From the NCBI GenBank assembly GCA_963971405.1, contig OZ020484.1:25296001-25360000 (forward strand): a DNA stretch of 64,000 bases. The letters run 5' to 3'. A program made the translations under genes and the position numbers. A model generated the notes under the pieces. It was not told where the DNA came from, made no database searches, and saw only the letters and a list, made by a program, of their open reading frames with translations. Position 1 is the stretch's first letter. The number at the start of each line of letters is the position of its first letter. Origin of the DNA: Psococerastis gibbosa. Taxonomy: Eukaryota > Arthropoda > Insecta > Psocodea > Psocidae. Positions 36,259-48,775 of the stretch are shown one piece after another.

Positions 36259-36730
36259 AGCAGCCTGATCATGGCGATTTTAATACCGGGGTTAATATAA
36301 TACCATGTCACGTGATGGTATTAATTCAATTGTTTAAAATAAATGAATAGCAAATTTCAGAATTAATTAATTTTTGGTGTTGGTAATCGTCGCAAGAGTG
36401 CTAAGCGCGGAAAATTCAAATTGTGACTATTTAAACAATTGAATGATCTTTGGCTATATTTTCTTCATTTTTTCTGTCTTAGATTTAGACAAATTATTTA
36501 TAATTCTTAATATATTAATTCAAAATTAAAACTGTTTATTTCTAGGGCAATATGTGTTTATATTTGCTATTTATATTTGCTACGGCAACGTCGCATCAAT
36601 TCAGTTCTTCAGTATTGCCAACATCACAATTTAAAAAATTCTGAAATTTGCCGTTAATTTATATTAAACAATTGAATTAACACTATCACATGGTATTATA
36701 TTAACCCCGGTATTATAATCAGGCTGCTGC
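36259..36730. mobile_element. Foldback element (CAGCAGCC termini), copy 2
   Basis: CAGCAGCCTGATCATGGCG at the left is matched by ATAATCAGGCTGCTG at the right. AATACCGGGGTTAATATAAT mirrors ATTATATTAACCCCGGTATT, and TTAATTCAATTGTTTAA mirrors TTAAACAATTGAATTAA further in. It is related to 9191-9580 and non-coding. Confidence 0.7.
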
Positions 36731-38289
36731 TTCGGCAATGTCAGGTCGGGGATCAACATACGTATTACGTACCATGACTCATTTTCAAGTGTTGCTCCTA
36801 AAAATGCTTGTGTACGTTGCTTTTATTTTCCCTACAAGTACTTATACAATACGGTATGTAAGAGTTTAGATCGTTATATTTTATGGTTTCCCAATTCTAT
36901 AGCATCTCCTAATTCAATTTAAGTAAAAAACATGAAAAGTTTTCCTTGAAGCACGATGGAATTTCGCTGTCGCCAGCCCACCACCCATAGCGCCAAACTT
37001 CGGCAAAAGGAAGAAAGGGGTGTGGGGGCACAAGGGGGCGAAGAAAAGTATAATATTGAAACTTGTACAAGAACTGTGACAGTTGAACTTGTGTCGTGCA
37101 CCATAATTGTGATTCTTCCTCAAAAAGGATTTTTTTGTTATGTTTGTTTCCGCCTCTCAAGATTGCTGCTCAACTGTCTCGAAAGTCAAATAATAACGCG
37201 CTCTGTCTCTCTTTTTATATTTTTCATCAACCATTTTATTTTCAATCATTTTCAGCATGATTGAGCCGTTCAATAATGTTCTGCTTGAGCTTTTTTGATA
37301 TCGTGTAAGACTGATTCACTGTTTTTTTTTTAATCTGCGGAATTATTACGGTTTATTTTGCTGCTCTATATGCCTATGATACTGAATATATCCCAACTGC
37401 AGTCCTCACTCCATTAGTCCAAAACAACTGGGTTTTATCACCATCATCAGTATCAGCGTTGGGATTATGACATAATTAATGTAAAATACTTAAAAACCTA
37501 CTACAGTATTTCCCACCTGAATTTTCAAATTTTTTCCCCAAACATTGCTACTACTAGTAGTTGATGCATCACACCATATACATTTTTCAATTATTGTGCC
37601 ACTCATTAAAAATTGTATGTGGTATGACGCCTAAACTTGTAATCTACAACTTAAAATAATTATATATAAACACCCCCCCCCCTCCCTTCTCTTACCCAAC
37701 TTACACTAGATAAAACGCACTTTCAAAAAAGTCTTCACTCTATCATAAACCTCATGACTATAGGCTTTCCATCCACTAGTTCAGCTCCCCCCTCTAAAAA
37801 TTTCTAGATCCGCTAGTGAGAGCAGTGGTCATGAAAGAGTATCCTCTACCTATGCTCAGACCGCCAACGGCCTTACCATGTTGATTCCATGAGGGCAGAG
37901 CATGTTTCAAACTGCGACAAACTTGGTAGTGTGCACAGCGTTGGCAGGGGAACATGGTGGGACATGATAACGCGCTTAGGCAGCATAAGTAGCATAAGTA
38001 CGTGTCGAGTCCTGGTCACCTCCGATTTAATCGTGTGACTTTACTATGTTCCCCAAGTGGTTCGGAATCCACTATAATCAGGAGGTCCACCCTGTCAGTC
38101 AACTCCCCTTTCCCCGAGGTGAAAGAGTCTGCCCTTAGGGTGCCTCAAGTTAACAAACAGACTCACTCCCCCCGTCAGGCTGACAGGGTTGCTTAAAGCA
38201 GAAATGCTGAAAGCAGACGTTAAAAACAACCTATGCTCAGACCTAGACCCTTATACCTATGTATCTAGTACCTATATTTTGTCCAGTTA
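36731..38289. other. No gene recognised; C run
   Basis: A C run occurs at about 37671. A slightly GC-richer stretch at 37850-38220 has no recognisable coding signature. Confidence 0.4.
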
Positions 38290-38790
38290 CCATATCCTCT
38301 TCAGATTCTAACAAGATCCTTGATGCCATGGGTTGAATGGTATACTCAGTCTCTTTGCGGCGTTCTATTGCCCAAGACGGCCAGACCCCTCTCATAATAT
38401 CCTTCTTTGACGTCCGCTATGCAATATTGGTCCTGGAGGCTGAAGCACATACTTCTGAGCCCTATCTTAATTATCCTAACTAGATCCCTGATGCCACCGG
38501 TCGACTGGTGCACAGTCCCGTTGAGGCTAATTATTAGTCATAAGGCATTCGAATGCCCCCGGATCCTGAATTGGTGCATTAGGTTACTCAGGTCTCACGT
38601 TCTCATCATACGAATTTATATGGTAATTATCCGCACTGTTATTGCGCTCAGGTATTGTTCATCCGCCGGCATTGCAAATAATGTTAGTAATTGTCGTAAA
38701 ATTGAACGACAACGTCTTTGCTCATGTTTGACCTTATGCAAAGTGGGTTTTCAGGGAAAGTTACGCCACATCTTAAGTTTAAGTGCTTAG
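38290..38790 (+). other. Unrecognised block with an internal imperfect repeat and a 123-codon open frame
   Basis: The longest open frame outside the virus-like element runs from an ATG at 38419 to 38790. It is rich in I, L, R, C and S without any motif I recognise. The upstream stretch 38290-38365 (CAAGATCCTTGATGCCATGG) resembles 38460-38530 (CTAGATCCCTGATGCCACCG) inside the frame, pointing to repeat DNA rather than a gene. Confidence 0.25.
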
Positions 38791-39086
38791 TTTTGATAGT
38801 TTCATAGGGGTTGGGGAAGGGAGAAGATGACAGGGGGCAGCCGAGTAGCCGGGAAACTATTGTAGGCCTAGCGTCAATTAAAAAAAAAAAACATTGTGCG
38901 AGAAAAAGTGTAAATTACCATAAATACGATAAACACCAATGAATGAAAATTCACTACGGGAATTAAGGTCCAATGGGACACTCCTCAACGCCACTACTTT
39001 TTTGTACCAAGTCGATTAGATTAGAAGAAAAAATGGGGATGAGGTTCACCAGCCGTGATCTTCTCTTGAAAGTTACATCGCTGATA

Positions 39087-39091
<5 letters not shown>

Positions 39092-39127
<36 letters not shown>

Positions 39128-39484
39128 CGCCAGACCCGTGTGGGTAAACGCGCTTTCTGGTTTGTAGTTGCCGGTGTTGTTGTCTGTGTTGTGTGTGTAT
39201 GGTATTAGTTGGTGGTGTGTGGCAAACTGCGATCAGGAGGGCATTGGACAACGGGTTGCCCAGTGACCACCGTCTAAGGGTAGTTTGCCAATGCTTGTAT
39301 TAAAGCAGTGTGTTGTTTGCTAGATGAGACTTGCCAGAGCTGCTGAGTGAAGAATGGTGTGCTGGAGAAGAATTGTATTGTGCGAGACTGCTTTCTGGAA
39401 ATCTGTATCAGGAGGGAAGGTTCTGTATCTTGAGTAGACAGGGCATTCTATGACAATGTGAGGAATAGTTAGTCGTACCTGACA
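39092..39484 (-). mobile_element. 5'-truncated LINE insertion with poly-A tail and target duplication
   Basis: On the minus strand an RT C-terminal frame (39484 to 39320) reads VRLTIPHIVIECPVYSRYR, then FPPDTDFQKAVSHN, and stops. The IPH(I/F)...(E/D)CP.Y...R pattern is typical of the last segment of non-LTR RT proteins. A ~195-bp 3' UTR follows (39125-39319), then a ~32-nt poly-A (the T run at 39092-39124). ATTAATTTTT occurs on both sides, merging with the T run at the left and at 39484-39493 on the right, as expected of a target duplication. The long uninterrupted tail suggests a young insertion. Confidence 0.7.
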
Positions 39485-39494
39485 TTAATTTTTA

Positions 39495-42400
39495 GTAATA
39501 CATCACAAAGTTATGTGCATTATTTTTTTCATTTTCGTATTTACTCTGGTAATAAAAGATTTAAAATCCTTAATAAAACACTTTGCCGTATGTAATAAAA
39601 ATGTTTGAACATCATTGTCAATGCTTTTTATTATTATCAACCATTTTTTATTATTGTTTCAGGTAAGGTTGTGCTGGCAGTGTATAAACCACATACGTTT
39701 CAGAAATTAAATTTGAATAGGGAAGTACTGTAAGTAGCCACCGACTCACCGTCAATAATTGTTCATATAATAAGTTACTAAAAGACTGCTGGGCGGTTTT
39801 TAATAGTTTCTGGAGCAATGTCACATTCGAACCCGAGTTAACAAAGTTAATTCTTAAGGGGGAAGGAACTCAAAATGGTTCGAATTTCAATTCATTGTTT
39901 GTAAAAGCCATGTGAAATTCGTTGGTAGCAACATGCGTAATAGACTAATAAATGTAGAAAAATCGAAGAAATCTACCTAACTTATGTAATTCTGGTTCGA
40001 CCATCTTCAAATTTGGCATATACGTCACTGTGACTGAAAACCACAAGACCCTTGTTAATGGACCTCGTTGGTATATACGAATCCAATATGCCGTCTACAA
40101 GTGTACATGTAGCCAATGGCAAATCTGAAAGTCTGAAACACCAAGGTTCATTGATACTAGCCATACAGATATGACGCTGACGTCAAAATACAATTTTTTG
40201 ATTTTATCCTACGAAAGAAATCCATAATTGGGCAATTTCGGGTACAGTACAGAGAATTTGAGGGGGAAATCCTTTGAAGTTGTCATTGTATGTTTGAGCC
40301 TATGTGCATTTTTTAATGGCTCTTAGACCTTAGTGACAGCCACTGCCAGAGTGCCAGTCACCAGTGCCGGAATTTATGTCGTCAGCCAATCATACAGTAG
40401 TTCATGCCCCGCAAGCTATATGTAACTAATCGATAAATCGACGTAACCGCACCACGACACCTGCAGCATGATGAGGTCTAGCCTATTAACTGATGATTAA
40501 TTGCTGTAGCCTGATTCAACTCATTCAGCAGCAAATTACCCGGCCGTTAACACTGAACTCCAAAAAATTAAGAAGTACATGGTTTGTAGTGACCTAATTA
40601 CGGCGCAAAGCTCCAATTTCAGCAACCCATTAACGTATTCACCGTTTGATTAATTCCCTTAGAAACAATGAAGTAAGGAGGAGCGTGTCTTTTGTTCCTG
40701 AGGAATTAATAGAAGCGACAATGCCATCTGTGAACAATGGGCTGTACTAAGTGAACTTAGACACGTAATCGTCTTTATACGGGGGGCATTAATTGACCTC
40801 GGTTACCTAAGTCACCTGGTTTAAGTCAGGTTAACGGGCTCCCGCGGGGGTCGTATTTCGGTCTCCCTCCGTTATAATTTAGGGTTCCATTTCAACGTTT
40901 TAAGGTCATGTTCTTGGGATAGTTTGGCTGCGAAGGATTCATCCCTTAATTTGACTTCTGTTCAAGTCAGCTTTCCCCTTAGAGCTTAAAGAGCTTTTAC
41001 TTTGGAGCTTTAGAGGTCACTGTGTCATCTGGTAAGACTTAGTTAAGAGTTGCGCTAAGGCATAATATGTCCTCTATGTGAAGACCTTATAGCTACTACA
41101 AGTATGTATGTTCAAAAAACCCCGAGCTCCTCATGCCTCATGGTGATGAACGATGCGTAATTTAGTGCACCTAACCAGCAATTTAAGAACCCATTTGCAC
41201 AAAACCTTTTTTTGAGTGACGGTAACAAAAGATAAGTTTTCTCATTTAGTTTTCTGTTTAATTATTGACCTAGGTCTTAGGGTGAAAACCTCTTTATAAA
41301 TTAAACTACGGGGAGTTGACCCATAACTCACAACAGACAAATCACGGTAAGTTGCCTGATGCATACTGTGCAACTGTGCAAATGTTGCGGGAACAACAGA
41401 CATCTTACAAATGATAGGTTTATCGCATAGTATATATCTTATATAATTATATGCATTTGTTCGCGTATCACTTCCACAGTATGCATCAGTCAACTAACCG
41501 TGATTTTTCTACTCTGACCTATAGATCAACTCAACGTAATTTTACTGTAAGAGAATTCTAATAGACTCTTAAAAAGCAAATTGGAGTACCCCACCACGCA
41601 TTTCGATAAATGACATTATGATCTTCAGTCTTCACAAACACCAGTGACCACAGTTCCTGAACTCCTTCCTCAGGACTGCCTGCACACCATCTTTTTTGTA
41701 TAAATTAAACTCAATAGTTGTTCAAATTGTAAAATCTCAGAAAATGCTCAGAAAAATTGTCCAGTTCTAATTACCAAATTACCACTGTAACCTGCTCAAT
41801 TCAAGAAGCAACATTGTCATTTAAATATTATCAGAGCGCTGGGTGCCGGTATCACTATTATTCATTGCAGTATTACACTGAACCTAGGCACAGTATACTA
41901 GGAGAAACTGGTAATAATAAAGAATATAGCAACTACGACTCCAAGGGAGCCAACAAATTGAAAGACGCTGACGCTGCTCATACAAAAAAGGGAATTGGGT
42001 ATTTCGTGTAGTAATTTGCATAGAACCTTGAGAGAATGCGATAGAAAAGGTGGATTGCTTTTGATCGCTGAAATCTTGTGCGATCACTGAGATATTCTTG
42101 TCCCAGTCCAAGTCTTGTTCTTTTTCTCAATCTATACAAGGTCGGCAATATAACGGAGCTCGCGGCGGTTCTCTCAAGGGATTGTCCCAGAATCTATTTC
42201 TTGGATGAGTGAACTAGAATATTAGAGACAGTGTTTCTGCCTAAAATCCGGCAATTTTGCGGAAATGAATTTCAGAGGGAAAGCTAATACTGTCAACGGC
42301 GTAAAATATTGAACTGTTTTCCGTGTTTTTGTTGCTTAAATTACTGACAAAAATGTAGGTTCCTTCTGAATCATTATATATTGGCTAAGCAAAAAAATTG

Positions 42401-43371
42401 TTGGCTATGTCCAAAATTACTAGGATGTAAACCGTAGAAAATTGACACTTAAATTAATGGAAAAATCGCAACAATTAAGAATACCCTATGGTATTGTGTT
42501 TGAAATAGTCCCCTTTAACTAAAATATATATTAAATCTTTAATAACTCACCTAGTTAATGAAATAAAAAATAAAAATTGACTCCAGGTTCTCTCTACGTT
42601 CCATATCTTCTTATATAATATACACTGTATATCTTATTTTATAAAATATAATAATTATATATCCCATATAATCGGAGCCCCCCCCCCCCTCTCCTACGGT
42701 GGCTAAGACGTCCAGACGCCATGTCAACCGTTTTTTGTACAAATCATTAATTCTGAAGATTGAAGCCAATCAGTGTTTGTGACATAACCTATCATTCACC
42801 AAAAGATGGGAAAATATATTTTCTAGTGGCTAAAATCTTTGTTCTAGCTTTACAATGAATATTTAATGTGAAATTCGACTTTGTACAGAAAATTAGTGGC
42901 GTTAGACCTGATTGGGCCTTAAGCCAGACTATCGACAGGACTCGCCTCACCTCACCTCCTGCAGCTACATACAAAAGAATATCAATATTGTAAGCTAATA
43001 TTTTAAGTTGCTGATTCGTAGCCTTACAATACCTATGCCAATAAAAATTTAAACGAAAATCTGAAGGTGTTTTTCCGTCGAGTCGCTTTATTGTTTCCCT
43101 TTACTGTTCTTTTCTTTTCATTTCCTGCATTCAAATGAATGGGAAAGAATATCTTTCGTATTGTTGCCTTCACTCGAGAGTGGTACTGTTCTTCGTAATA
43201 ACTGGTTGAGGAGTGACGGATTGAAGAATTATCATTTTTAAGTCTTTTAATACTAATTTCACCGTAAAAAATTAAGAAAAATACACGAATTATTATTATT
43301 ATTATTATTATTATCATAATATTATACAGTATGTATGCTTTTGCATAATAATTAAAGCAGTAATTAATTAA
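39495..43371. other. Long stretch without recognised genes
   Basis: Scattered short open frames only. 42425-42600 may be a decayed relative of the 17390-17782 foldback. An A/T trinucleotide microsatellite (ATT)n is at about 43288-43314 and a C run at about 43372. Confidence 0.45.
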
Positions 43372-43500
43372 CCCCCCCCCCCCTGAAATATTTGAAACGT
43401 ATACTAGATAGAATGGTGTTTTTAAATATATTGAGGTTACCTATCCTCCAGTGACGTCAGATGGACCCCCCGAAAGATTTTCTGGCTATGGCCTTGATCG
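43372..43500. mobile_element. C-run MITE family H, copy 2 (partial)
   Basis: Starts with a C run, contains TATACTAGATAGAATGGTGT, ATATTGAGGTTACCTATC and CGTCAGATGGACCCCCCGAA, and ends TCTGGCTATGGCCTTG. It matches the right two-thirds of 50552-50716. Confidence 0.6.
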
Positions 43501-44431
43501 ATCACACTGCTATCATTCAGACATACATGGAAAGGGGAAGTGCTCCTCGACATTTTGATTCTTAGCACGTGACCGTCACATACACTGATTGGCCACAGCT
43601 ATGTACATCCTTCCAACGGACACTCCATGCACACTCAGCTTTTTTTTTCTATATTAGAAATTTGATTTTTTTACACTCCATTCTCCATTCCATGTACAAC
43701 TTCACCCTTTCGTGATTGTTATTATTTATTCCATACTTATTCGATACGGTTATAACCCCGGAGTTTTTAGATAAGTTGAAGGAAATCGAATCCCTCATAA
43801 TTCTTGTTAAATAGGCATAAGGGAGGAGGATAGATATCGGCGGTAGTGGGGGCCCTTAATAGTCTCCATCATTCAAGACGAAACCTTCTTATCATGAAGC
43901 AACACCCCCTACTCGCCCCATTAGGTAGAAAACGACAGACAACCTTAAACTCCCCCCCCCCCCCGTCGTCCCCCAACTTTCCAGCACTTTCCCCCCCTTT
44001 TTCAACCTCTCTTCCTTCTACCTTTTTACGTTCTAATTTCAAATGATCTCATCACGAGACGATAAATTTGTCTGCAGTCGTATTCAGAAGAGTTCACGAT
44101 CATTTGCCCTTGATGCGAGTTCTCATATCATAAAAATGACATCATTTCTCATGTATGAAATATTTCGTTTCGACGCTTCCTTCATCGCTTATCCTCACCC
44201 CCTGACTTTCATTTTTCCTTTTATTTTGACTCACATCAGCATTTCTGGCGTCTGCCGGTTTTTATTCTGTAACACTTTATGCATGATAAAGTTTCCTTTC
44301 TTTAATAAATGAAGAACCGAAAAAGGGTCGACTGGAAACTTGTATAAATTGAAGACTATATTTTGTCAGGGTAATAACACTATGGGGGCATAGCTACCCT
44401 TTAAAGGGAACATACACACATACAATGGAAG
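43501..44431. other. No gene recognised; C run
   Basis: A C run occurs at about 43952. Two short open frames (43846-44046 and 44043-44312) lack motifs. Confidence 0.4.
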
Positions 44432-44478
44432 ATATTCTATTCTATTCTATTCTATTCTATTCTATTCTATTCTATTCC
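44432..44478. repeat. (ATTCT)n microsatellite
   Basis: About nine uninterrupted copies of the pentanucleotide TATTC. Confidence 0.95.
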
Positions 44479-44797
44479 AGATATATACTAGTATGTAGGC
44501 GTAGTACAGCATGTTGGTAGAGAATACGCAAAATGTACTAATGTACATTGTGTATTAATTTATTAATTAATTAAATGTATATTAATGGAAGGAAAACTCC
44601 AGAACATTTCCTACTGTAGCCAGGTTGGTCCGAAATTTTGACAGCCATGTTCCTGCATGGAGGCTAAATTTTCAACATTTGGGTTGACAGTGAGAAAAAA
44701 TAGCAGGCTCACAGACGAGTCGGTAATTCTATGCATTCACCATTCTTGGAGTTAAGAATTGCTGGAAGATTTCGCAAACTTTTTAATTGCAGGCGTG

Positions 44798-44872
44798 TGA
44801 TCTAGCGGTGAAGACGTTGCCCGGGCAAGGCATACATCGTGGGTTCGAATCCCGATTTTTCCCAGATTTTTC
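44798..44872 (+). repeat. tRNA-like SINE head (SINE-C-like)
   Basis: GTGATCTAGCGGTGAAGACG resembles a box A region, and GTGGGTTCGAATCCCG is a strong box B at the right spacing. There is no convincing acceptor stem, so it is a tRNA-derived SINE or tRNA pseudogene rather than a working tRNA. Confidence 0.5.
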
Positions 44873-45148
44873 TAGATCCTCTCATTTCGGTTATAACGAG
44901 GAGGTTGCCTCTTCAACCTAAGTTGATTTAATGCCAGTATTATATACCATATAATGCTACAATATACTAAAGATGAGACCTTAATCCAGGGCATGCAGGT
45001 AATATTTTCTATATACAGTGTGTAGCCTACTACAGCAATGGGCAAATAGTATGTATATACTGTATGCAGAAGGTACCCAGTTCTCACCAAAGAGTGTCTA
45101 ACTACTGTAGTAACGAGCCTCCAGTTACTTACTCCATATGCAGAGGGT

Positions 45149-45313
45149 ACAAGGACGGATACAACGGGGGGGGGGGGGCGGCTCCCCCCCAAAATTTGGC
45201 AAATCTATTGTAAATTAAGTTATTAAGCTCTAAGTTAGTCGATCCTACATATGTTTTTCCTATTTTGACCCTCAATTACCCCCCCCCCAAATGGGCTGGA
45301 TCCGTCCCTGAGA
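45149..45313. mobile_element. C/G-run MITE with GGACGGAT termini
   Basis: AAGGACGGATAC at the left is mirrored by GGATCCGTCCCTG at the right. A G run sits near the left end (about 45164) and C runs just inside both ends. The layout is the same as family H but the termini differ. Confidence 0.5.
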
Positions 45314-45426
45314 GGGTACCTCGCGTAGGGCAAATTATTAACCATGAACAAAAGTAGAGAACGACCCCCAGGCCCCAGCTTCCACTTCCCGGACAGTCAA
45401 CCGTCCTAAAGAGGTTTCTCAGCTGA

Positions 45427-45755
45427 ACCACACGGGTGGAGGGAACAGCCAGCTCAAATCGCATCGACAGGTGGAAGAACTCCAAACATCCACGAAGAAA
45501 TAGAGCCCGAAGCTCAACTACCCTACAAAGCGGAGCCTGAATAGGCTAAGAACAGGGGCTACAAGATGCCGCGCGAACCTGTGTAAAGACTGGCGGTCGG
45601 CGGAGGACCCGACTTTTGAATGCGGGCAACAACAAGACGAGGGTCACCTTCTGGTTTGCCCTAGACTAGGAGAAGCTGTGTCCCAGACAAGTGTTTCAGA
45701 TGCCAATGACAAGGTCATCCAGGCCGCATTGTTTTGGATCAATGTGTCGTAGTAA
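45427..45755 (+). pseudogene. LINE reverse-transcriptase C-terminal remnant
   Basis: The plus-strand frame reads KLNYPTKRSLNRLRTG, ATRCRANLCKDWRSAED, PTFECGQQQDEGHLLVCP and ends ALFWINVS-stop at about 45755. The LNRLRTG..RC..N and H(L/I)L..CP motifs are characteristic of the C-terminal region of Jockey/CR1-like non-LTR RT proteins. One in-frame stop (TAG at about 45500) breaks the upstream part. The stop codon is followed by TAAGTAAG, resembling the short tandem 3' tails of some LINEs. Confidence 0.7.
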
Positions 45756-46335
45756 GTAAGTTATGAACCATTGATTTCTAATAGTTGATATACTTTCCGT
45801 TTGACGGGGTCAATGCACACGCTGAGCTTATTCTAAGTCAAGCCAACGGATATAAAGATGACGGTAACAATCAGAGAGATCTCAAAGTCACGAGCCCCAT
45901 CTTGGAATCTTTTATTCTCCGTGAGGGAATTATAACAGAGATGTACCTGTCGGTTTATCTATATTTTAACGGCCAGCTCCTCCTATAGTGGAAATCTATG
46001 GTCCGTTTTTTTAAGCCTACAATAACATTTAGATACAAAATAATAATTTCATTTAACACTTTCAATTCTTTTCGCCAATCATCTTGGTATTGTGAGATCC
46101 GATGAACTGTAAAAGTGCAACGTTCGGCGCTGGAAACTTTGCTCATTCCAATTTCATTTCCACATTTAAGCCGGATCTATAAGGAAAATATTTAATATAC
46201 AATGTCTATCTTAAGATTGAGACCGAATTATACCCCCCTCCCTAAGCGCTAAAAGAAATAAAATAAATTCAACAAAATATATTGTTGTACAAAGCCAAAT
46301 TTCTCATGGGTGCTCATGCCCTAGTATAGGACAGT
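45756..46335. other. No gene recognised
   Basis: Nothing supported. Confidence 0.4.
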
Positions 46336-46640
46336 TCACTCCCACCCTCTAATTCCTTCATCTTCTCCAGTTGCAATCCTTTGATTGGTTTGCAGAAAAT
46401 GTTTTAGTCTTCTTCTCCACTCGTGTCTGTCTTGTACGGTCCTTTTTGGTCCTTTGTAGGTGTCGCACCCTAGGTCCTTCATGACATCCTCTAGGTACTC
46501 CTTTGTCTGTCGTCCTCTTGAGTTGGTGCCTTCAACCATACCCTCAATGATGATCCTACATGCAACTCGATGTTGTTAGATTCAAATATCTATGACTTTC
46601 CTTAGCCAATCAATTTTACCATTTTTGTTGTCCAATGTCA
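46336..46640 (-). pseudogene. LINE RT C-terminal remnant (GRQTKEYLEDV type)
   Basis: The minus-strand frame reads IIIEGMVEGTNSRGRQTK, EYLEDVMKDLGCDTYKG, then TVQDRHEWRRRL and a stop. This is the R.(G)RGRQ...(Y/W)..D(I/V)..(D/W)..........QDR..WR signature of LINE ORF2 C-termini. Upstream (about 46600-46640) KIDWLRKVIDI is a possible frame-disrupted continuation. It is a dead fragment. Confidence 0.7.
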
Positions 46641-47886
46641 AACTATGGAAATCCTTTGGAAAGTTATACATCCTGTTTACTGTATTGGAATAATTGATTC
46701 GCATACAGGAAAACGCATGTTATTAGGTTATATGGGAGATTACAAAGGTCTGTTTATTCCTCACCGGCTCCGAATACCTTTGTTATAGTCAAAGGTAATA
46801 CGCCTCAACGAGCAGCGACTAGCTTGGAGACATCTCAAACTCTTCCAGCCGCATTAAATTGGCTTTGATCCTTAAGACTTCATTCGGTGCAGTTCTTTTA
46901 TATGGGGACATCTTTCATTATAAGACAGTATTAATACCATCGTTGTCTGTGATAGGAGGGATCTCATTTTCCCCCATGCAGCTGTTTTGCCATTCCCTTG
47001 CGATAGAGATACATTGACAGTCGCATGTGGTTGAAGTCTTCCCTACTCCTGCCTTAAAGCGTTCAATGGTGATAAAGCCTTAGCTTTTCCTTTTACTCTT
47101 TCGAGTTGACATCATACCCAATATCTTGAGAATCCTTTATCCTATGAATAATGTAACCTGCACATAAAGAATAAAGTACTGGTCAAAATGAATGTGGCTT
47201 TCTCTCATTTCGTATCGTACTCGTACATTTCCAGTAGATTATAGTAGATTTAGGACTATATTATTGTATTCGGAGTGCGCAGTGCAAACTGAATGAATAA
47301 TCAAGTGAGTGCTGGCTCGGCAAAATTTCGGAATTTGGTTTTAGGGTTGGCTGCCTCTGGGGTTTGCAATCAAATTAATGACCGGTTTGCTTGATGGCCA
47401 AAGTTAGAAAGGTCAAGAAGTCAGCTATCTTGCCATCGCTGACCGAGCGATTCATCTGAAATCGCTTACAGCGGATTTACATTGTCTTTACTTGATAATT
47501 CAGCAAACTTTACTACGGGTGCAAAGTGTATATTAGCCCTTTTACGCTGTGTTTGATAACTATTTGACCTTATTTGAGGATTTAGCTTTTGTAAAATTAT
47601 AACCCCGGGCCGGGCTTATTTACTAGCACTAAAATAGTCATAATTGACGAGTATGCCAAAGCTCATCAAGGGCTGTAGAGCAAGAAGAAGAAAATAGTCG
47701 TAATTCTTATTTCTTTATTTTTATTCACATGGTCTCTTTAAATGACACGCATTTCCAATTGCCATTTTCCGGTGAAAGTCCCGGTGGGATGGAAGGTAAC
47801 TCGGCACAAAAGGAAACATTTTCCGCTGGACTGGAGTTCACCCAACCATAATTTCACCATTACCCCTGTGGGGGTAAAACGCGGCT
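46641..47886. other. No gene recognised
   Basis: Nothing supported. Confidence 0.4.
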
Positions 47887-48146
47887 GCCGGTCATGTTAC
47901 TGTTACCACTATATCCCAAAAATGCAGTGGTCCAGAAAGAGGATTCCTCAGACGATTACTCAGCCCTGGTGGATTGTTGTCTCACATTACCTTCCCTTCC
48001 ATGGACCGATTTAGGACGGATGATCCCTGCTACTTATGTAAAAAAGGGCAACCATCCACCGTGGCTCCAGGCCTGAGGAATCGTCTAAGGAATCCTCTCC
48101 CTTGACCACTGCATTTTTGGGAAATTGCGCTTACAGTAACCGGCTT
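47887..48146. mobile_element. Foldback element
   Basis: The arms pair GCCGGTCATGTTACTGT with ACAGTAACCGGC, CCAAAAATGCAGTGGTC with GACCACTGCATTTTTGG, and GAGGATTCCTCAGACGATT with AATCGTCTAAGGAATCCTC. It is GC-richer than its surroundings and non-coding. Confidence 0.65.
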
Positions 48147-48474
48147 GTATAGTGCTTTGCTGCACAAGCATCCCTAACTTTCAAGTCAAGTAAAGGGGGT
48201 TGAACTCCCCTAAATATTTTTCAGCCTAAATTTAATCAAATGCATATCACAACAGCCTAATACTGTGGGCGCTCCCATTTTTCCCCACACTACCATTAGA
48301 AAATAACAAAGCGTGTATCATAATGTACTGCATCTAGGCTTCGTTCAAAAAATGTTTTATCAAGCGGAAATAACGTACACTACAATTCATTTTGGTGCAG
48401 TGGAAAATGGTATGCTTATCGTACCAACTTAAAAGATTTATCAAATTACGACATTAGGGCAGACCCCTAAGTTC
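48147..48474. other. No gene recognised
   Basis: A weak SINE-C-like match (TTTGGTGCAGTGG) lies at about 48392. Nothing else. Confidence 0.4.
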
Positions 48475-48775
48475 TTCTTCTTCTAGTGAAGATTGGCGCT
48501 CATTATGGGAATTTGGACCTTGAAGACTGCTGCTCTACAGAGGGAAGTCGTGCTCTTGCCAAACCACTGTCACAGGTTTTTCAATCAGGGTGTTCTTTTT
48601 ATTTTACTTTTCGTTCCCCATCATATGGCCGAAGTATGTTAGTTTCCATTTCTTAACCTTCACCAGCAACTAGGCTTCTCTGTCCATTCGCCCGAGGACC
48701 TCGGTATTAGGAACACGATCTCACCAAGATATGCTCAGCATTCGTCTTTATATCGACATTTCAAATGCACTGATT
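48475..48775 (-). pseudogene. LINE RT fragment plus 3' end (KLTYFGHMM type)
   Basis: The minus-strand translation of about 48770-48600 gives RMLSISW, a stop, DRVPNTEVLGRMDREA, then VKVKKWKLTYFGHMMGNEK. This is the R(R)ML.ISW.DRV.N.EVL.R......(K)(R)(K)..YFGH..R pattern of non-LTR RT proteins. It is followed by the non-coding blocks shared with 8036-8175 and 31686-31860 and by a run of GAA triplets at the end. In-frame stops make it a relic. Confidence 0.7.

Noticed and set aside
38407-38790. 127-codon open frame, longest outside the element
   Set aside because: It begins at TTG, has no recognisable motif, and overlaps an internal DNA repeat with its own upstream region; kept only as an unrecognised block.
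44798-44872. Possible functional tRNA gene
   Set aside because: Box B is good but there is no paired acceptor stem or proper anticodon arm; more likely a SINE head or pseudogene.
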